From positions 219,996 to 283,995 of the forward strand of contig JBBHKE010002052.1 of NCBI GenBank assembly GCA_037447655.1: a stretch of DNA of 64,000 bases. The letters are read 5' to 3'. Positions 45,997-56,151 of this stretch are shown here, in pieces. Numbering within the stretch: position 1 is the stretch's first letter; each line of letters opens with the position of its first letter. A program made the translations under genes and the position numbers. The notes under the pieces are model-generated. The model searched no databases, was not told the DNA's origin, and was given only the letters and a program-made list of their open reading frames with translations. This DNA is from Zygnema cylindricum (taxonomy: Eukaryota > Streptophyta > Zygnematophyceae > Zygnematales > Zygnemataceae).

Positions 45997-46579
45997 CTCG
46001 ACCCGACCGCTCCCCCTTCTTTCGGTGTAATCGACCAAGATTCCCATGGAAGGCACTTCCCACAATGGTTTTTTTCCCACACAGCCACGCATATAGGAAA
46101 AGAGCAGCGGGAATGATGTTTGACAGCAAGGCGGGTATTTAGACGCCACCGACAAACGCTGAACAAATAATAAGCCATGGGATTCCATAAAGACACCACG
46201 GCAGCAACTCGTATTTGAGACCCCCAGAGGTGCAACCTTATAGGGCAAAATATGGATTTGAATTCCATCACATGGGTGCTCAAGGATGCACTCGCTTTTT
46301 CCAGTCTCAAGTCCCCAAAATCACGAGCTATTTACCTTCAAGCTCCTCAGTTGTTAGCGATGTAGGAAACTTTACAGCTTGAGGGGGGGAGAGAAAAGAG
46401 GAGAAAAATTCACATTTCACCAGCGCAAGTTTTCCTAGTTGGGGGGGGGCGGCAGCTCAGACGGCGACAGCTTAGCGGAAGTTGTCAGCAGTAGTGTCCT
46501 AGCCGGAGGGGTAGGGGCAGATCCACTGTTACGGTTGGAATTCGACAAAACCTCTGGGGTAGACTGCCGGAAGCTTAGG

Positions 46580-46648
46580 CTGCCGTAGAGCCGGGGAAAA
46601 TAGATTTGACCTTGGGGGAGCAGTTGGACCCTCAACAGAAGGCGTGGC
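46580..46648 (+). pseudogene. Gypsy pol just before RT, cut by the copia insertion
   Basis: The frame reads IDLTLGEQLDPQQKAW, the acidic lead-in found just before gypsy reverse transcriptases, and is broken at 46648 by the copia LTR. The continuing frame (ENKQVFSWSVTD) is found immediately after the copia element at about 53137. The 46000-46580 stretch between the methyltransferase and this point shows no recognised domain. Confidence 0.65.
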
Positions 46649-47687
46649 TGAAACTCTGAGACCTCCATAAGTCCTCAGAGTAGACAGCTTCCAAGAAGCC
46701 TCTAGGATAATCCTGACCCCTTTGTGTTCCAGCAAAAATAGCTGCCACCCTGGCAGACAAAAACCCTGACCACCTGCACCCCTGTGAAGGCAAGACTCCC
46801 CTGAGTCAATAGCAAAAAGAATCTCTGAATTTGCTCCCCTGAGCAGTAAGTTATGGAGGGTCAAAGTTGACCTTTTGTACAGAAGCTCTCTGGGAGAGAG
46901 GGTCCTATCTTCTAATTTTTCTAAGTCCTATCTCTCTCACAGACTCTATCTACTGATGTACGGAACCAATCATAATTGAGTTCCGTACGCAAAAGTACAG
47001 CCGCCGGTGTACTTTCAGTACGGACATTGTACGACATGCCCTAAATGTCGACACATGTCAAATCCGGATTCGGTGCCGTAATCTCCGGAGATTCCACAAT
47101 CCAACGGAATTTCGCCACGCGTCATCCGATGTGGCGATGGCCACAAACCGCCGAAATCTTCCTCCGCGATCTCGGCGCTAATTCCGGCCGTCCGATTAAA
47201 TTCAGATTTAATCGTAGCCGTAATAAATACATGCGCGGTATTTATTTCACTTCCGAAACAAATGCGCGGTATTGATTCGTAATCCGTACCGTCATCCGTA
47301 CCGGATCTATGTATCCCGTAATCCGTAACAGTTAAATGAATTTATCGTACGTATACGTCTTTAAATTATTATCAAACTATATAGTACCTAACACTAATCC
47401 TAGACTTAACGGCTAAGGCTACCGGCTACTTCCTATTTGCCGGCCGGGAGGTACAGTGATCAAATCCTGCCGCCGGCACATATCTTTTAGATAAATAAAT
47501 AATCCCTAAAATAAAATTCCCGTAAACCTTAGGATAGCCAAGGTAGCCATGGCTCTAGCTTCCTCTCCAATGTCTCAGTGACTGCGACAAGTTTGAGAGT
47601 TGGAGAGAGAAGTTAGAAGTACTGCCTCGGCTTCTTTCTATTTCTATTTAGACCTAGAAAATACTAATAAATCCATTAGTTTCTACA
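46649..47687 (-). repeat. 3' LTR of the copia element
   Basis: 1039 bp; on the minus strand it starts TGTAGAAACTAATGG and ends GAGTTTCA. The plus-strand frame at 47045-47275 is antisense LTR sequence, not a gene. Confidence 0.95.
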
Positions 47688-47698
47688 CTCCCCTTATT
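47688..47698 (-). other. Polypurine tract of the copia element
   Basis: Minus strand AATAAGGGGAG lies directly before the 3' LTR and a few bases after the stop codon of the polyprotein (47703-47701). It would prime plus-strand DNA synthesis. Confidence 0.9.
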
Positions 47699-47700
47699 TT

Positions 47701-50700
47701 CTAGTCAATCTTTAATTTCAGACCACACTTCTCCCTGCAAAAAATTAGCTTAGGGGAAGGCACAGGTTTGGTCATCATATCTGCTACCATCTCACTATCT
47801 GGTCTGTACTCTAAACTGATTATTTTGTTTTCTACTTTCTCTCTAACAAAGCTGAGTCTGATGTCCATGTGTTTGGCTTTAAAATGGTGTTTAGGATTGG
47901 CAGAAATAGCGATTGCTGCCTGATTATCACAAAATATTTTCTGCACACCACTCTTAAGGTGACCAAGCTCACCAAGCAAAGACTTGACCCACATCAATTC
48001 TTTTACAGCAGAGCAAGAGGCCATATACTCAGCCTCCATGGTGGACTGAGCAATAACCTTTTGTTGTTTGCTACTCCAACAGCAAGCCCCATCACCCACA
48101 TATAATACATATCCAGAAGTACATCTCCTCATCGGAGCATCACCATAACTGGCATCACTCCAAGTAGTGATGTCAGTATTCTCCCCACCCAAATGCAACC
48201 ATAGATCTCTAGTTCCTACCAAATATCTAAGGACTCTCTTAGCTGCCTCCCAATCCCTTTTAGTGGGAGCATTTAGACTTCTACTCAGCACTCCTACAGC
48301 TGCAGCTAAATCCGGCCGGGTACAATTCATAAAATAGATTAGACTTCCCACTACTTGCCTGTAAGGAATAGTCTGCATGAACTTCTGTTCATCAGGAGAT
48401 AATTCCTCGTCTATGACTATGACTCCTTCTTCCTCACTCCCCTCACTTCCCTTCTTCAACTCCATTGGAGTTGTACAACTATTAGCTTTATCCATTTGAA
48501 ATTTTTCAAGCATGTTCCCTATTGCTTCCTTTTGAGTCAATTTTATAATTTTCCTTTTCCGGTCTCTCTCTACTTGAATTCCCAAAATATATCTTGCTTC
48601 TCCCATATCCTTCATTTCAAATCTCCCCTTAAGATCGGTTTTCAGTTTGTTAATTTTTTCCATTGATTTACTTAATACAAGCAAATCATCAACATAAATT
48701 GCAATAAATATCAAACCTTCCTCATCTTCAAAAACATAGATTGAGTGATCTGAGCTGATCCGAATATATCCCAGACCGGTAAGAAACTCATCAAGCTTCT
48801 TATTCCATTGTCGAGGTGCCTGTTTCAAACCGTAAAGAGATTTAATCAGCCGGCATACCTTACTCTCCTCTCCTTCCTCCACAAAACCTTCGGGTTGTCG
48901 CATGAAGATCTCCTCTTCCAATTCTCCATGCAGAAAGGCTGTCTTGATGTCCATCTGATGCACTTCCATGTCTTCCGCTGCTGCTAAACTGAGAAGTATG
49001 CGGACGGAGGGAAATCTGACCACCGGGGCAAAGGTTTCCTCATAGTCAATTCCTTCCTTTTGTGTAAATCCCTTTGCCACTAATCTGGCCTTGTAGCGTT
49101 CGATTGTGTTATCTGGGTTCAGTTTTAATTTGAAGACCCACTTACAACCAATTGGTTTTCGGTTAGGTGGACAGTCCACCAGCTCCCAAGTATCGGCTGC
49201 CATGATTGAAGCCATCTCCTCATTGATGGCTGTCTTCCACCGGTTTCTTTCTGGACAAGTCATCGCCTCTCTATAAGATTGAGGTTCATCTTGATGAGAT
49301 AGTTTAGTTACCTTGTTATTAACCTGTTTTTCTTGCAGTCTTTTGCTACTTCTCCTCCCCCCCTCAAAATCTGATGCCGGATGAGATGGTTCTCGTGGAT
49401 TCTTTCGAACAAACTCGGCTTCTCCCCTATCCCTTGATTCCGAATCAATTTCCACCACGTCTTCCGCTTCGAGTAGAGTTGTCACTGGAGTTTCCACAGC
49501 CGAGTCCTTTTCGGTCTGATTTGTTCCTGCAAGAATGTCATCTTCTCTAAAACCTGGATAGTTAGGAAGCTCAAAGTCATCGGAATTTTCTGACTCAAAT
49601 CTGATTTTTACTGACTTTGTATATTTGAAGGGATCCACAGACTTTCCTTCATCCATAACTACTAGATGCTTTACTAAGATTATATCTTCCCTTTTTAAAT
49701 CATAAACTCTATATCCTTTAACATCTTCATCATATCCTAATAAGTATCCCGGTTTTCCTTTAGGATCTAGCTTCCAATTGGACCGATCAGTATCTAGACT
49801 GAATACTTGACTGCCGAAAACCTTTAAGTGAGATATGTATGGTTTCCGGCCTGTCCATCTCTCATAAGGTGTTTGATCTTTTATAGCTGAAGTAAGAACT
49901 CTATTCTTGAGGTAATTAGCACAGTTCATTGCTTCTGCCCAAAACCTTTTTCCTATCTTTTTATCTGACAACATACTTCTAGCACTATCACTTAGTGTTC
50001 TATTTAACCTTTCAGCTACCCCATTCTGTTCCGGATTTTCTGGAACTGTCTTTTGGTGTTGAACCCCATCTTCCCTCAGAAAATCCTCAAACTGGTTAGA
50101 AGTATACTCTCCACCATTGTCACTCCTTACTCTCTTGATTGGAGTTTCATGGAGTTTTTCGCTCCATGCTTTATATTGTCTAAAACAATCCTCAGCTTCG
50201 GACTTGTTTTTCAAAAAATATACCCGGGAATATCGAGACCAATCATCAGTTATAGTCATCATAAATCTCTTCCCCCCCGGTGAGGGCACTCTAGCCGGTC
50301 CCCAAATATCTGTGTGTACTAGATCTAGAAGTTTTTCTCCCTTATAGGTGGCTGTTTTAGGAAAGGGTAATCTGTGTGCTTTACCTTGAGCACATCCACT
50401 ACAATCACTTATATCATCACTCTCACTGAACTGAATCCCTTCCACCACTCCCATCTTTTTCATCTCTCTTAACTTATCTAGATTCACATGCCCAAGCCTC
50501 TTATGCCACATCATAATATCATGAACACCAGCATAGTAAAGTTTCTTCTTTTCATTACTTAAGATCAGCCTAAACATCCCATGGCTACCTTTCTCAGCAA
50601 TGAAATAGACATCATCCTCAAAACTAGCAGTAAAGACTCCTTCCCTAGTGCTAGTAAAAAAACCCTTATCATCTAATACTGATGTAGAGATAAGATTTTT

Positions 50701-52035
50701 GTTCAGCTCCGGAATAAACAATACATCGGAGAATGTTAATATGGATGTCTTTCCTTCTACTAACACTTTTAGATCTACCGATCCTACAAGAGTAGTGGTG
50801 ACTATCCTCCCATCCCCGTACTCTATCTCTACGGTGGGAATCTTTCTTATCTTAGTGAACAGGTGTCTATCCTTACACATGTGCATGGAAGCACCTGAAT
50901 CTACAATCCAGCCTGCTTCACCTTTCAATCCACCGTAAGCACATTTCTGCCTCCGTGGAATTTCGACCTCTTTTTTCGCCTCCAACTCCTCATCCAAAAG
51001 GAGCTCATCGTCCTCGTCCTCGGATTCAGCCTCAAGTACCTGTGTGACAAGGGCATTTTTCTTTCCTCTCGGGCTTCCACCGGTCTGCCCCTCCTTTAAC
51101 CGAAGCTCGGTTAGCTTAGTGCACTCTGCCATATAGTGCCCCGGTTTCTTACAAAAATGACATAGACCTTTGGGAGCCCTTGGTTCGAACTCATCTGCCT
51201 GTTTTTTCTGCTCCCTACCCCCATAGTTTCCGACCGGTTTTCGGGAATCCCTATTCCTCCAATCACTCGCTGTTGCCAAGGCTTGGCCACTCTTTCCTCC
51301 CCTTCGGATCTCAATTGTATTCTCTTGAACGAGAATCATCCCTACCACTGAGTTCCATATCCACCTTGAGTCAGGCAAGTCCTGCACACGGTAAACTATG
51401 TTCACGAACTCATCAGGTAACTTCATCAGTAAACAGTTAACCTTTTCTTTTTCACTAAAATCTTTTCCCGCACTCTGTAGCTCCATGAAGAGTGTAGCAA
51501 GCTCATTGCAAAAATCCAACATATTTCCCCCTTTGTATACATACTCCTTAACTTTCTGATCAGCCAACTGTTGTTGCTGAATCGTACCACTTCGGTACAT
51601 CTCTATGAGAGCCATCCAAAGATCGGATGCTCTTTCTACCTGCAAATGAGGACATGCAAGTCCTTGAGTGAGATGGCGTAGGATGAAGTGTTTTGCCGCC
51701 ATATTGTTGAAGTCCCAGGTTTCAGTATCATTCTCCTCATTCCTCGGAATAGGTGACATGAATGTGGAACCAGTTGCTATTGGTGTGGTCGTCTCCTTCT
51801 CCTTTCCTTTGTCCACTACCTCTCCTTCATTTGTTTCCTCCGTTGAAGGTGGGTCCTCTTTCCTGGTGAATCTGGTTCCTCCAAACCCTGGAGGAATTCC
51901 AAGACTTGATGGACGCCCCAACCGTCCACTCACTATCCCCCAAAACCTTTTTTCGCATAGAGCTCCTATCATCATACTTTCCCAGTATATGAAGCCAGTT
52001 CCATTAAAGATTGGTACCCTAGAGGGTGGGCCCAT
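47701..52035 (-). CDS. Copia Gag-Pol polyprotein, intact
   Basis: One frame of about 1444 residues from ATG 52035 (MGPPSRVPIFNG), or 1452 from an in-frame ATG inside the 5' LTR (52059). Order: Gag with a UBN2-like helical core (residues about 100-250), CCHC knuckle CHFCKKPGHYMAEC, and protease WIVDSGASMHMC. Then integrase with HHCC (HKRLGHVN ... CSGCAQG) and the D,D,E set (HTDIWGP, SDNGGEY, PEQNGVAERLNRT). Then RT (KWVFKLKLNPDNTIERYKAR, MDIKTAFLHGELEEEI, YVDDLLVLS) and RNase H (SDASYGDAP, STMEAEYMA, KHMDIRLSFVREKV). Integrase before RT defines Ty1/copia. All catalytic residues are present and no stop interrupts it. Gag and Pol share one frame, so the Gag:Pol ratio must be set by another route, such as splicing or protein turnover. 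Confidence 0.95.
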   Translation of the reverse strand: MGPPSRVPIFNGTGFIYWESMMIGALCEKRFWGIVSGRLGRPSSLGIPPGFGGTRFTRKEDPPSTEETNEGEVVDKGKEKETTTPIATGSTFMSPIPRNEENDTETWDFNNMAAKHFILRHLTQGLACPHLQVERASDLWMALIEMYRSGTIQQQQLADQKVKEYVYKGGNMLDFCNELATLFMELQSAGKDFSEKEKVNCLLMKLPDEFVNIVYRVQDLPDSRWIWNSVVGMILVQENTIEIRRGGKSGQALATASDWRNRDSRKPVGNYGGREQKKQADEFEPRAPKGLCHFCKKPGHYMAECTKLTELRLKEGQTGGSPRGKKNALVTQVLEAESEDEDDELLLDEELEAKKEVEIPRRQKCAYGGLKGEAGWIVDSGASMHMCKDRHLFTKIRKIPTVEIEYGDGRIVTTTLVGSVDLKVLVEGKTSILTFSDVLFIPELNKNLISTSVLDDKGFFTSTREGVFTASFEDDVYFIAEKGSHGMFRLILSNEKKKLYYAGVHDIMMWHKRLGHVNLDKLREMKKMGVVEGIQFSESDDISDCSGCAQGKAHRLPFPKTATYKGEKLLDLVHTDIWGPARVPSPGGKRFMMTITDDWSRYSRVYFLKNKSEAEDCFRQYKAWSEKLHETPIKRVRSDNGGEYTSNQFEDFLREDGVQHQKTVPENPEQNGVAERLNRTLSDSARSMLSDKKIGKRFWAEAMNCANYLKNRVLTSAIKDQTPYERWTGRKPYISHLKVFGSQVFSLDTDRSNWKLDPKGKPGYLLGYDEDVKGYRVYDLKREDIILVKHLVVMDEGKSVDPFKYTKSVKIRFESENSDDFELPNYPGFREDDILAGTNQTEKDSAVETPVTTLLEAEDVVEIDSESRDRGEAEFVRKNPREPSHPASDFEGGRRSSKRLQEKQVNNKVTKLSHQDEPQSYREAMTCPERNRWKTAINEEMASIMAADTWELVDCPPNRKPIGCKWVFKLKLNPDNTIERYKARLVAKGFTQKEGIDYEETFAPVVRFPSVRILLSLAAAEDMEVHQMDIKTAFLHGELEEEIFMRQPEGFVEEGEESKVCRLIKSLYGLKQAPRQWNKKLDEFLTGLGYIRISSDHSIYVFEDEEGLIFIAIYVDDLLVLSKSMEKINKLKTDLKGRFEMKDMGEARYILGIQVERDRKRKIIKLTQKEAIGNMLEKFQMDKANSCTTPMELKKGSEGSEEEGVIVIDEELSPDEQKFMQTIPYRQVVGSLIYFMNCTRPDLAAAVGVLSRSLNAPTKRDWEAAKRVLRYLVGTRDLWLHLGGENTDITTWSDASYGDAPMRRCTSGYVLYVGDGACCWSSKQQKVIAQSTMEAEYMASCSAVKELMWVKSLLGELGHLKSGVQKIFCDNQAAIAISANPKHHFKAKHMDIRLSFVREKVENKIISLEYRPDSEMVADMMTKPVPSPKLIFCREKCGLKLKID

Positions 52036-52039
52036 AACC
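52025..52039 (-). other. Primer-binding site complementary to the initiator tRNA-Met anticodon arm
   Basis: The 15 bases directly after the 5' LTR (minus strand GGTTATGGGCCCACC) are complementary to the anticodon arm of plant initiator tRNA-Met (GGUGGGCCCAUAACC), not to its 3' end. The gag start codon ATG (52035-52033) lies inside it, opposite the CAU anticodon. The same 15 bases follow the 5' LTR of the copia copy at 62073. Drosophila copia is known to prime from an internal tRNAi-Met fragment. Confidence 0.82.
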
Positions 52040-53117
52040 TGAAACTCTGAGACCTCCATAAGTCCTCAGAGTAGACAGCTTCCAAGAAGCCTCTAGGATA
52101 ATCCTGACCCCTTTGTGTTCCAGCAAAAATAGCTGCCACCCTGGCAGACAAAAACCCTGACCACCTGCACCCCTGTGAAGGCAAGACTCCCCTGAGTCAG
52201 TAGCAAAAAGAATCTCTGAATTGCTCCCCTGAGTCAGTAGCAAAAAGAATCTCTGAATTTGCTCCCCTGAGCAGTAAGTTATGGAGGGTCAAAGTTGACC
52301 TTTTGCACAGAAGCTCTCTGGGAGAGAGGGTCCTATCTTCTAATTTTTCTAAGTCCTATCTCTCTCACAGACTCTATCTACTGATGTACGGAACCAATCA
52401 TAATTGAGTTCCGTACGCAAAAGTACAGCCGCCGGTGTACTTTCAGTACGGACATTGTACGACATGCCCTAAATGTCGACACATGTCAAATCCGGATTCG
52501 GTGCCGTAATCTCCGGAGATTCCACAATCCAACGGAATTTCGCCACGCGTCATCCGATGTGGCGATGGCCACAAACCGCCGAAATCTTCCTCCGCGATCT
52601 CGGCGCTAATTCCGGCCGTCCGATTAAATTCAGATTTAATCGTAGCTGTAATAAATACATGCGCGGTATTTATTTCACTTCCGAAACAAATGCGCGGTAT
52701 TGATTCGTAATACGTACCGTCATCCGTACCGGATCTATGTATCCCGTAATCCGTAACAGTTAAATGAATTTATCGTACGTATACGTCTTTAAATTATTAT
52801 CAAACTATATAGTACCTAACACTAATCCTAGACTTAACGGCTAAGGCTACCGGCTACTTCCTATCTGCCGGCCGGGAGGTACAGTGATCAAATCCTGCCG
52901 CCGGCACATATCTTTTAGATAAATAAATAATCCCTAAAATAAAATTCCCGTAAACCTTAGGATAGCCAAGGTAGCCATGGCTCTAGCTTCCTCTCCAATG
53001 TCTCAGTGACTGCGACAAGTTTGAGAGTTGGAGAGAGAAGTTAGAGGTAGACTGCCTCGGCTTCTTTCTATTTCTATTTAGACCTAGAAAATACTAATAA
53101 ATCCATTAGTTTCTACA
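52040..53117 (-). repeat. 5' LTR of the copia element
   Basis: 1078 bp, 39 bp longer than the 3' LTR. The excess is a 37-bp head-to-tail duplication around 52195-52265 (units containing CTCCCCTGAGTCAGTAGC and AAAAAGAATCTCTGAATT) plus a 2-base indel near 53045. Confidence 0.95.
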
Positions 53118-54072
53118 GTGGCTTTCCGAACTGTTGGTCGAAAACAAGCAGGTGTTCTCATGGTCAGTAACAGATGTCAGTATCTACAAAAGAACCCCTT
53201 TCCGAATCGATTTGATCGACGAGACGGCTTCTGTTTGGCAGAAGCAGTATCCTCTCAGCTTCAAAAAGAAGGAATTCATCATGGCAAAAGTCTAGACTTT
53301 GGTGGAAGCCTGATTGGTTCAGGAAAGTACAGGACTTCATGGGTTTGCCTCCTCGACACTTCTCCCTCCCAAGAAGGACTCGTTCGCAAAAACTGTAGAT
53401 TTTCGGATGTGTGGAGATTGTCGCATGCTGAACACTGCCACCATTTCTGACTGGTATTCGATGCCGACCCCGGAAGACATATTCGAATCACTTGCTGGTG
53501 CCCTTATCTACTCCACTCTGGACATGAAAAACGGTTTCCACCAGATTGCCATGGAACCAAAGAACCGGGAAAGAACGGCCTTTTGGGCGGGCTTTTGGCT
53601 TTATGAATGGATTTACATGCCATTCGAGCTTAAGAATACGCCGGCCAAATTCCAACGGGCCATGGACGAAGTACTCCGAGGAATCGATTCTGCCTGGTGC
53701 TATATTGATGATGTTATCATCTTCTCAAAGACCTTTGAAGAATACTTGGAGCATTTCCAAATCGTCCTCCGAGCCCTTCAAGCTGCACGCTTGAAATGTA
53801 ACCTGGGCAAAGGTATTTTTGGGGTACATAAAATCGTTTACCTCAGAAATGAGGTGACTCCTAGGACTGTGGGTCCCCACATGGTCAAGGTGGCAACCCT
53901 TGACGCCCTTCTCCCACCGCAGAACATCTCGGCCGTTCGAACCTTTCTGCGTCTAGCCAACTACTATCGGCGGTTTATTCCTAAGTTCAGTAGTCACGTT
54001 CAGCCCCTCGATGAGCTATTGCGGAAAGACCAAGGATGGCAGTTGGCCGAAGAACAACAGATCGCCTTCTAG
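53118..54072 (+). pseudogene. Gypsy reverse transcriptase region
   Basis: After the copia insertion the frame resumes (ENKQVFSWS), has two stops near 53295-53310, then runs open from about 53314 to a TAG at 54070. RT landmarks: VDFRMCGDCRMLN, STLDMKNGFHQIAM (first catalytic Asp), RTAFWAGFWLYEW-MPFELKNTPAKFQ, and the active-site box YIDDVIIFS (53701-53727). LRLANYYRRFIPKFS follows at the RT/RNase H connection. RT copies element RNA into DNA. Confidence 0.85.
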
Positions 54073-54075
54073 TTC

Positions 54076-54645
54076 TTGAAGGATGTTTTGAAGCAACACC
54101 GCGTGCTGCGGATGCCTGATCACCAAAGGCGTTTCCTCCTTTACACTGATTGGAGCAGGTTTGGATTGGGAGCGGTTTTGGCTCAAGTCGATGATGTAGG
54201 AGCTGAATACGTGGTGGCCTACGCCAGGCGGAGCAACAACAGAGCAGAAGGGAATTATAGCAGTTACCACGGAGAGCTACTCGCAGCGGTTTGGGCAAAT
54301 GAACATTTCTTACCTTATTTGTACGGGGTCTATTTCACCCTGATCACAGATCACCAACCCCTGAAATGGATCATGGAAAATAGTCAGTTAACAGGCAAAC
54401 TCGCCAGATGGGTTTTTATCCTGCAGGAATATGATTTCAAATTTGTTCATAAAGCAGGGCAAATCCATGGGAATGCCGACGGACTTAGCCGGAATCCCGA
54501 TCCCTCCACTATGGATTCTACGGTGGCTCGACATGATGAGGACCTTGAAATCAGTCTGGGACTCATCTGGGCATCCTCCGCTTTCATCTGGCTTCTTCAA
54601 TCTGGGGGGGAATCGTCAACTTTTTTGGCCGACGTGGAGGGGTAG
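54076..54645 (+). pseudogene. Gypsy RNase H region
   Basis: In frame with RT after one TAG. RNase H acidic residues are visible: LYTDWSRFGLGAVLAQ (Asp), YSSYHGELLAAVWANEHF (Glu) and LITDHQPLKWIM (Asp), ending with HKAGQIHGNADGLSRNP, the usual gypsy RNase H tail. It removes RNA from the RNA-DNA hybrid. It is followed by a broken linker (54645-55020) leading into integrase. Confidence 0.85.
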
Positions 54646-55019
54646 GCGCCCATAGGGGCCGGACGGAAGGATATCTGGAACGACCCCGATGCTCTCCGAT
54701 TTATCCAGCAAGGGTTGCCTCTTCCCCACTTGACTGGAATCCGATTATCTCGAGTGCAGACCCGGATACTGCGTATAATTAGGAAAGAGGCGTTCTCCTC
54801 CGGAAATGGTCAGACGGCACGAGGAAAGTGGTTCCTCCCCACCGAGAAACTATGATTTCCATTCTCCATCAGCAATGTGGACATTTCGGGCAAAAGCGGA
54901 CCACTTCCCTTGTTTTGGGGTCTTATTGGTGGCACGAGTTGTAGACCCAAGTCAAGAGAAATGTGTAGACTTGCTCCTCCTGCGATCGAGTCAAGGTAGC
55001 TTTTGACAAGAAAGGCGGA

Positions 55020-55865
55020 ACTGAACTTCATTCGCTTCCAATCCGGGGGATGTTTTATCGATGGTCTTTGGATCTTTTGGTACCTCTTCCAACCAGGAGG
55101 CGGGGGAACCGTTTCGTGCTGGTCATGATAGAACATTTTTCCAAGTGGATCGAGTTGGTGGTTTTGCCCCGGAAGGAGTCCAAGGCAATTGCAGATGCGT
55201 TTTTGCAAAGGGTTTTAGCTCAATTCGGGGCGCCTACGGAAGTTCTAACAGACTAAGGCTCCGAATTTGCCAGAGAATTTTCCAACCTCTTAGAAAAATG
55301 CCTTGTCAACCATTGGCTGACAAGCCGTGACCACCCGCAAGCTGACGGTTTGGCCGAAAGGTGCGTACAGACAGTGAAACGGTCACTACGAAAATATGCA
55401 GTTGAAGAAGATTTGGGGGAGTGCGACAAAAGGGTACCTTGGATTGCTATGGGATACCGATTCAGCAGACAAGCTTCTCTCCACTTCTATAGTCTTTACT
55501 TCATTTTATTTGGACGGCATCCCATCCTGCCCAGGGCTGCATCGGCCCAAGCGGTGGTCCTCCCAGAGATAGATGACAAAGGGACTGTCAAAAACCTGAT
55601 TGCCGACCGAGCCAAGATATTCTACCGAGAGATGCCTCTCTCCATTGGGAATTTACAAGCGGCTCAGCACCGAGACCAGTTGTGGTACTCCCATCGCCAG
55701 AGCGGGAATTATGTGCCCTGGCAGCGACGATTTATGCCGGGGGACTTTGTATATCAGATGCAACAGAAAAAGGACACGCTGGATATTTCTGCCGGCCGCG
55801 TAACTTTGAGAGTGGTGGAACTTTCCAACAAGGGGGTTCTTACATTGGAGGGAAAGGATGGTTGA
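55020..55865 (+). pseudogene. Gypsy integrase core and C-terminal domain
   Basis: Frames 55050-55256 and 55350-55865 carry the catalytic triad: Asp in WSLDLLVPLPTRR, Asp in GAPTEVLTD (directly before a TAA at 55254, where a Gln codon is usual) and Glu in HPQADGLAERCVQTVKRSL. The C-terminal beta-barrel part includes FMPGDFVYQM and GVLTLEGKDG, and after a TGA the frame continues KENQINVAPCHL, the normal end of a gypsy integrase. The enzyme inserts the DNA copy into the host genome. Inactive here. Confidence 0.8.
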
Positions 55866-55938
55866 AGAATTAAAGAGAATCAAATCAATGTGGCCCCTTG
55901 CCATCTTCGAGGATGACGAAACCACTTTCCACTTAACT

Positions 55939-56118
55939 TACTTTGCCGATCCTCCTTCCTGTTCATCAGTTTGCAATCAGTCCTCCCAGCTGGACGACGT
56001 CTTGGTCTGCAATCACTGTTGTCTGTGTTGGCATCCAACTTGTATCCCCTCCTCATGGGAACCATGCCCTTTACCCTCCAACTCATGGTTATGTGGGAAC
56101 TGCGAATGGAGCGGGTAA
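55939..56118 (+). CDS. PHD-type zinc finger at the end of gypsy pol
   Basis: In the frame ending TAA 56118, 55960-56104 encodes C-x3-C-x11-C-x2-C-x4-H-x2-C-x16-C-x2-C (CSSVC ... LVCNHC ... WHPTC ... WLCGNC). This is the Cys4-His-Cys3 pattern of PHD fingers, including the Trp before the seventh Cys. PHD fingers bind histone H3 tails in known proteins. It is one frame away from the preceding integrase end, so a 1-base shift has occurred between them. Placed after integrase, it occupies the position chromodomains take in chromoviruses. Confidence 0.72.
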   Translation, partial: YFADPPSCSSVCNQSSQLDDVLVCNHCCLCWHPTCIPSSWEPCPLPSNSWLCGNCEWSG

Positions 56119-56151
56119 TCATTTTTTTTCATGTCTTAGTCACGGTTGACT

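Larger units (their letters stand above)
46649..53117 (-). mobile_element. Intact Ty1/copia LTR retrotransposon nested in the gypsy element
   Basis: A 6469-bp element on the minus strand with LTRs at 52040-53117 (5') and 46649-47687 (3'), both TG...CA, flanked by a perfect 5-bp target duplication GTGGC (46644-46648 and 53118-53122). A primer-binding site abuts the 5' LTR, and a polypurine tract (AATAAGGGGAG) abuts the 3' LTR. One open reading frame encodes the full Gag-Pol. By eye the LTRs differ by about six substitutions plus a 37-bp tandem duplication, so the insertion is recent. It could be autonomous. Confidence 0.95.

Noticed and set aside
47045-47275. 76-residue plus-strand frame in both copia LTRs (also 52473-52703)
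   Set aside because: It is antisense to LTR sequence, shows no motif, and is conserved only because the LTRs are near-identical.
51180-51200. tRNA B-box-like GGTTCGAACTC
   Set aside because: It lies inside the copia coding frame with no A box or cloverleaf around it.
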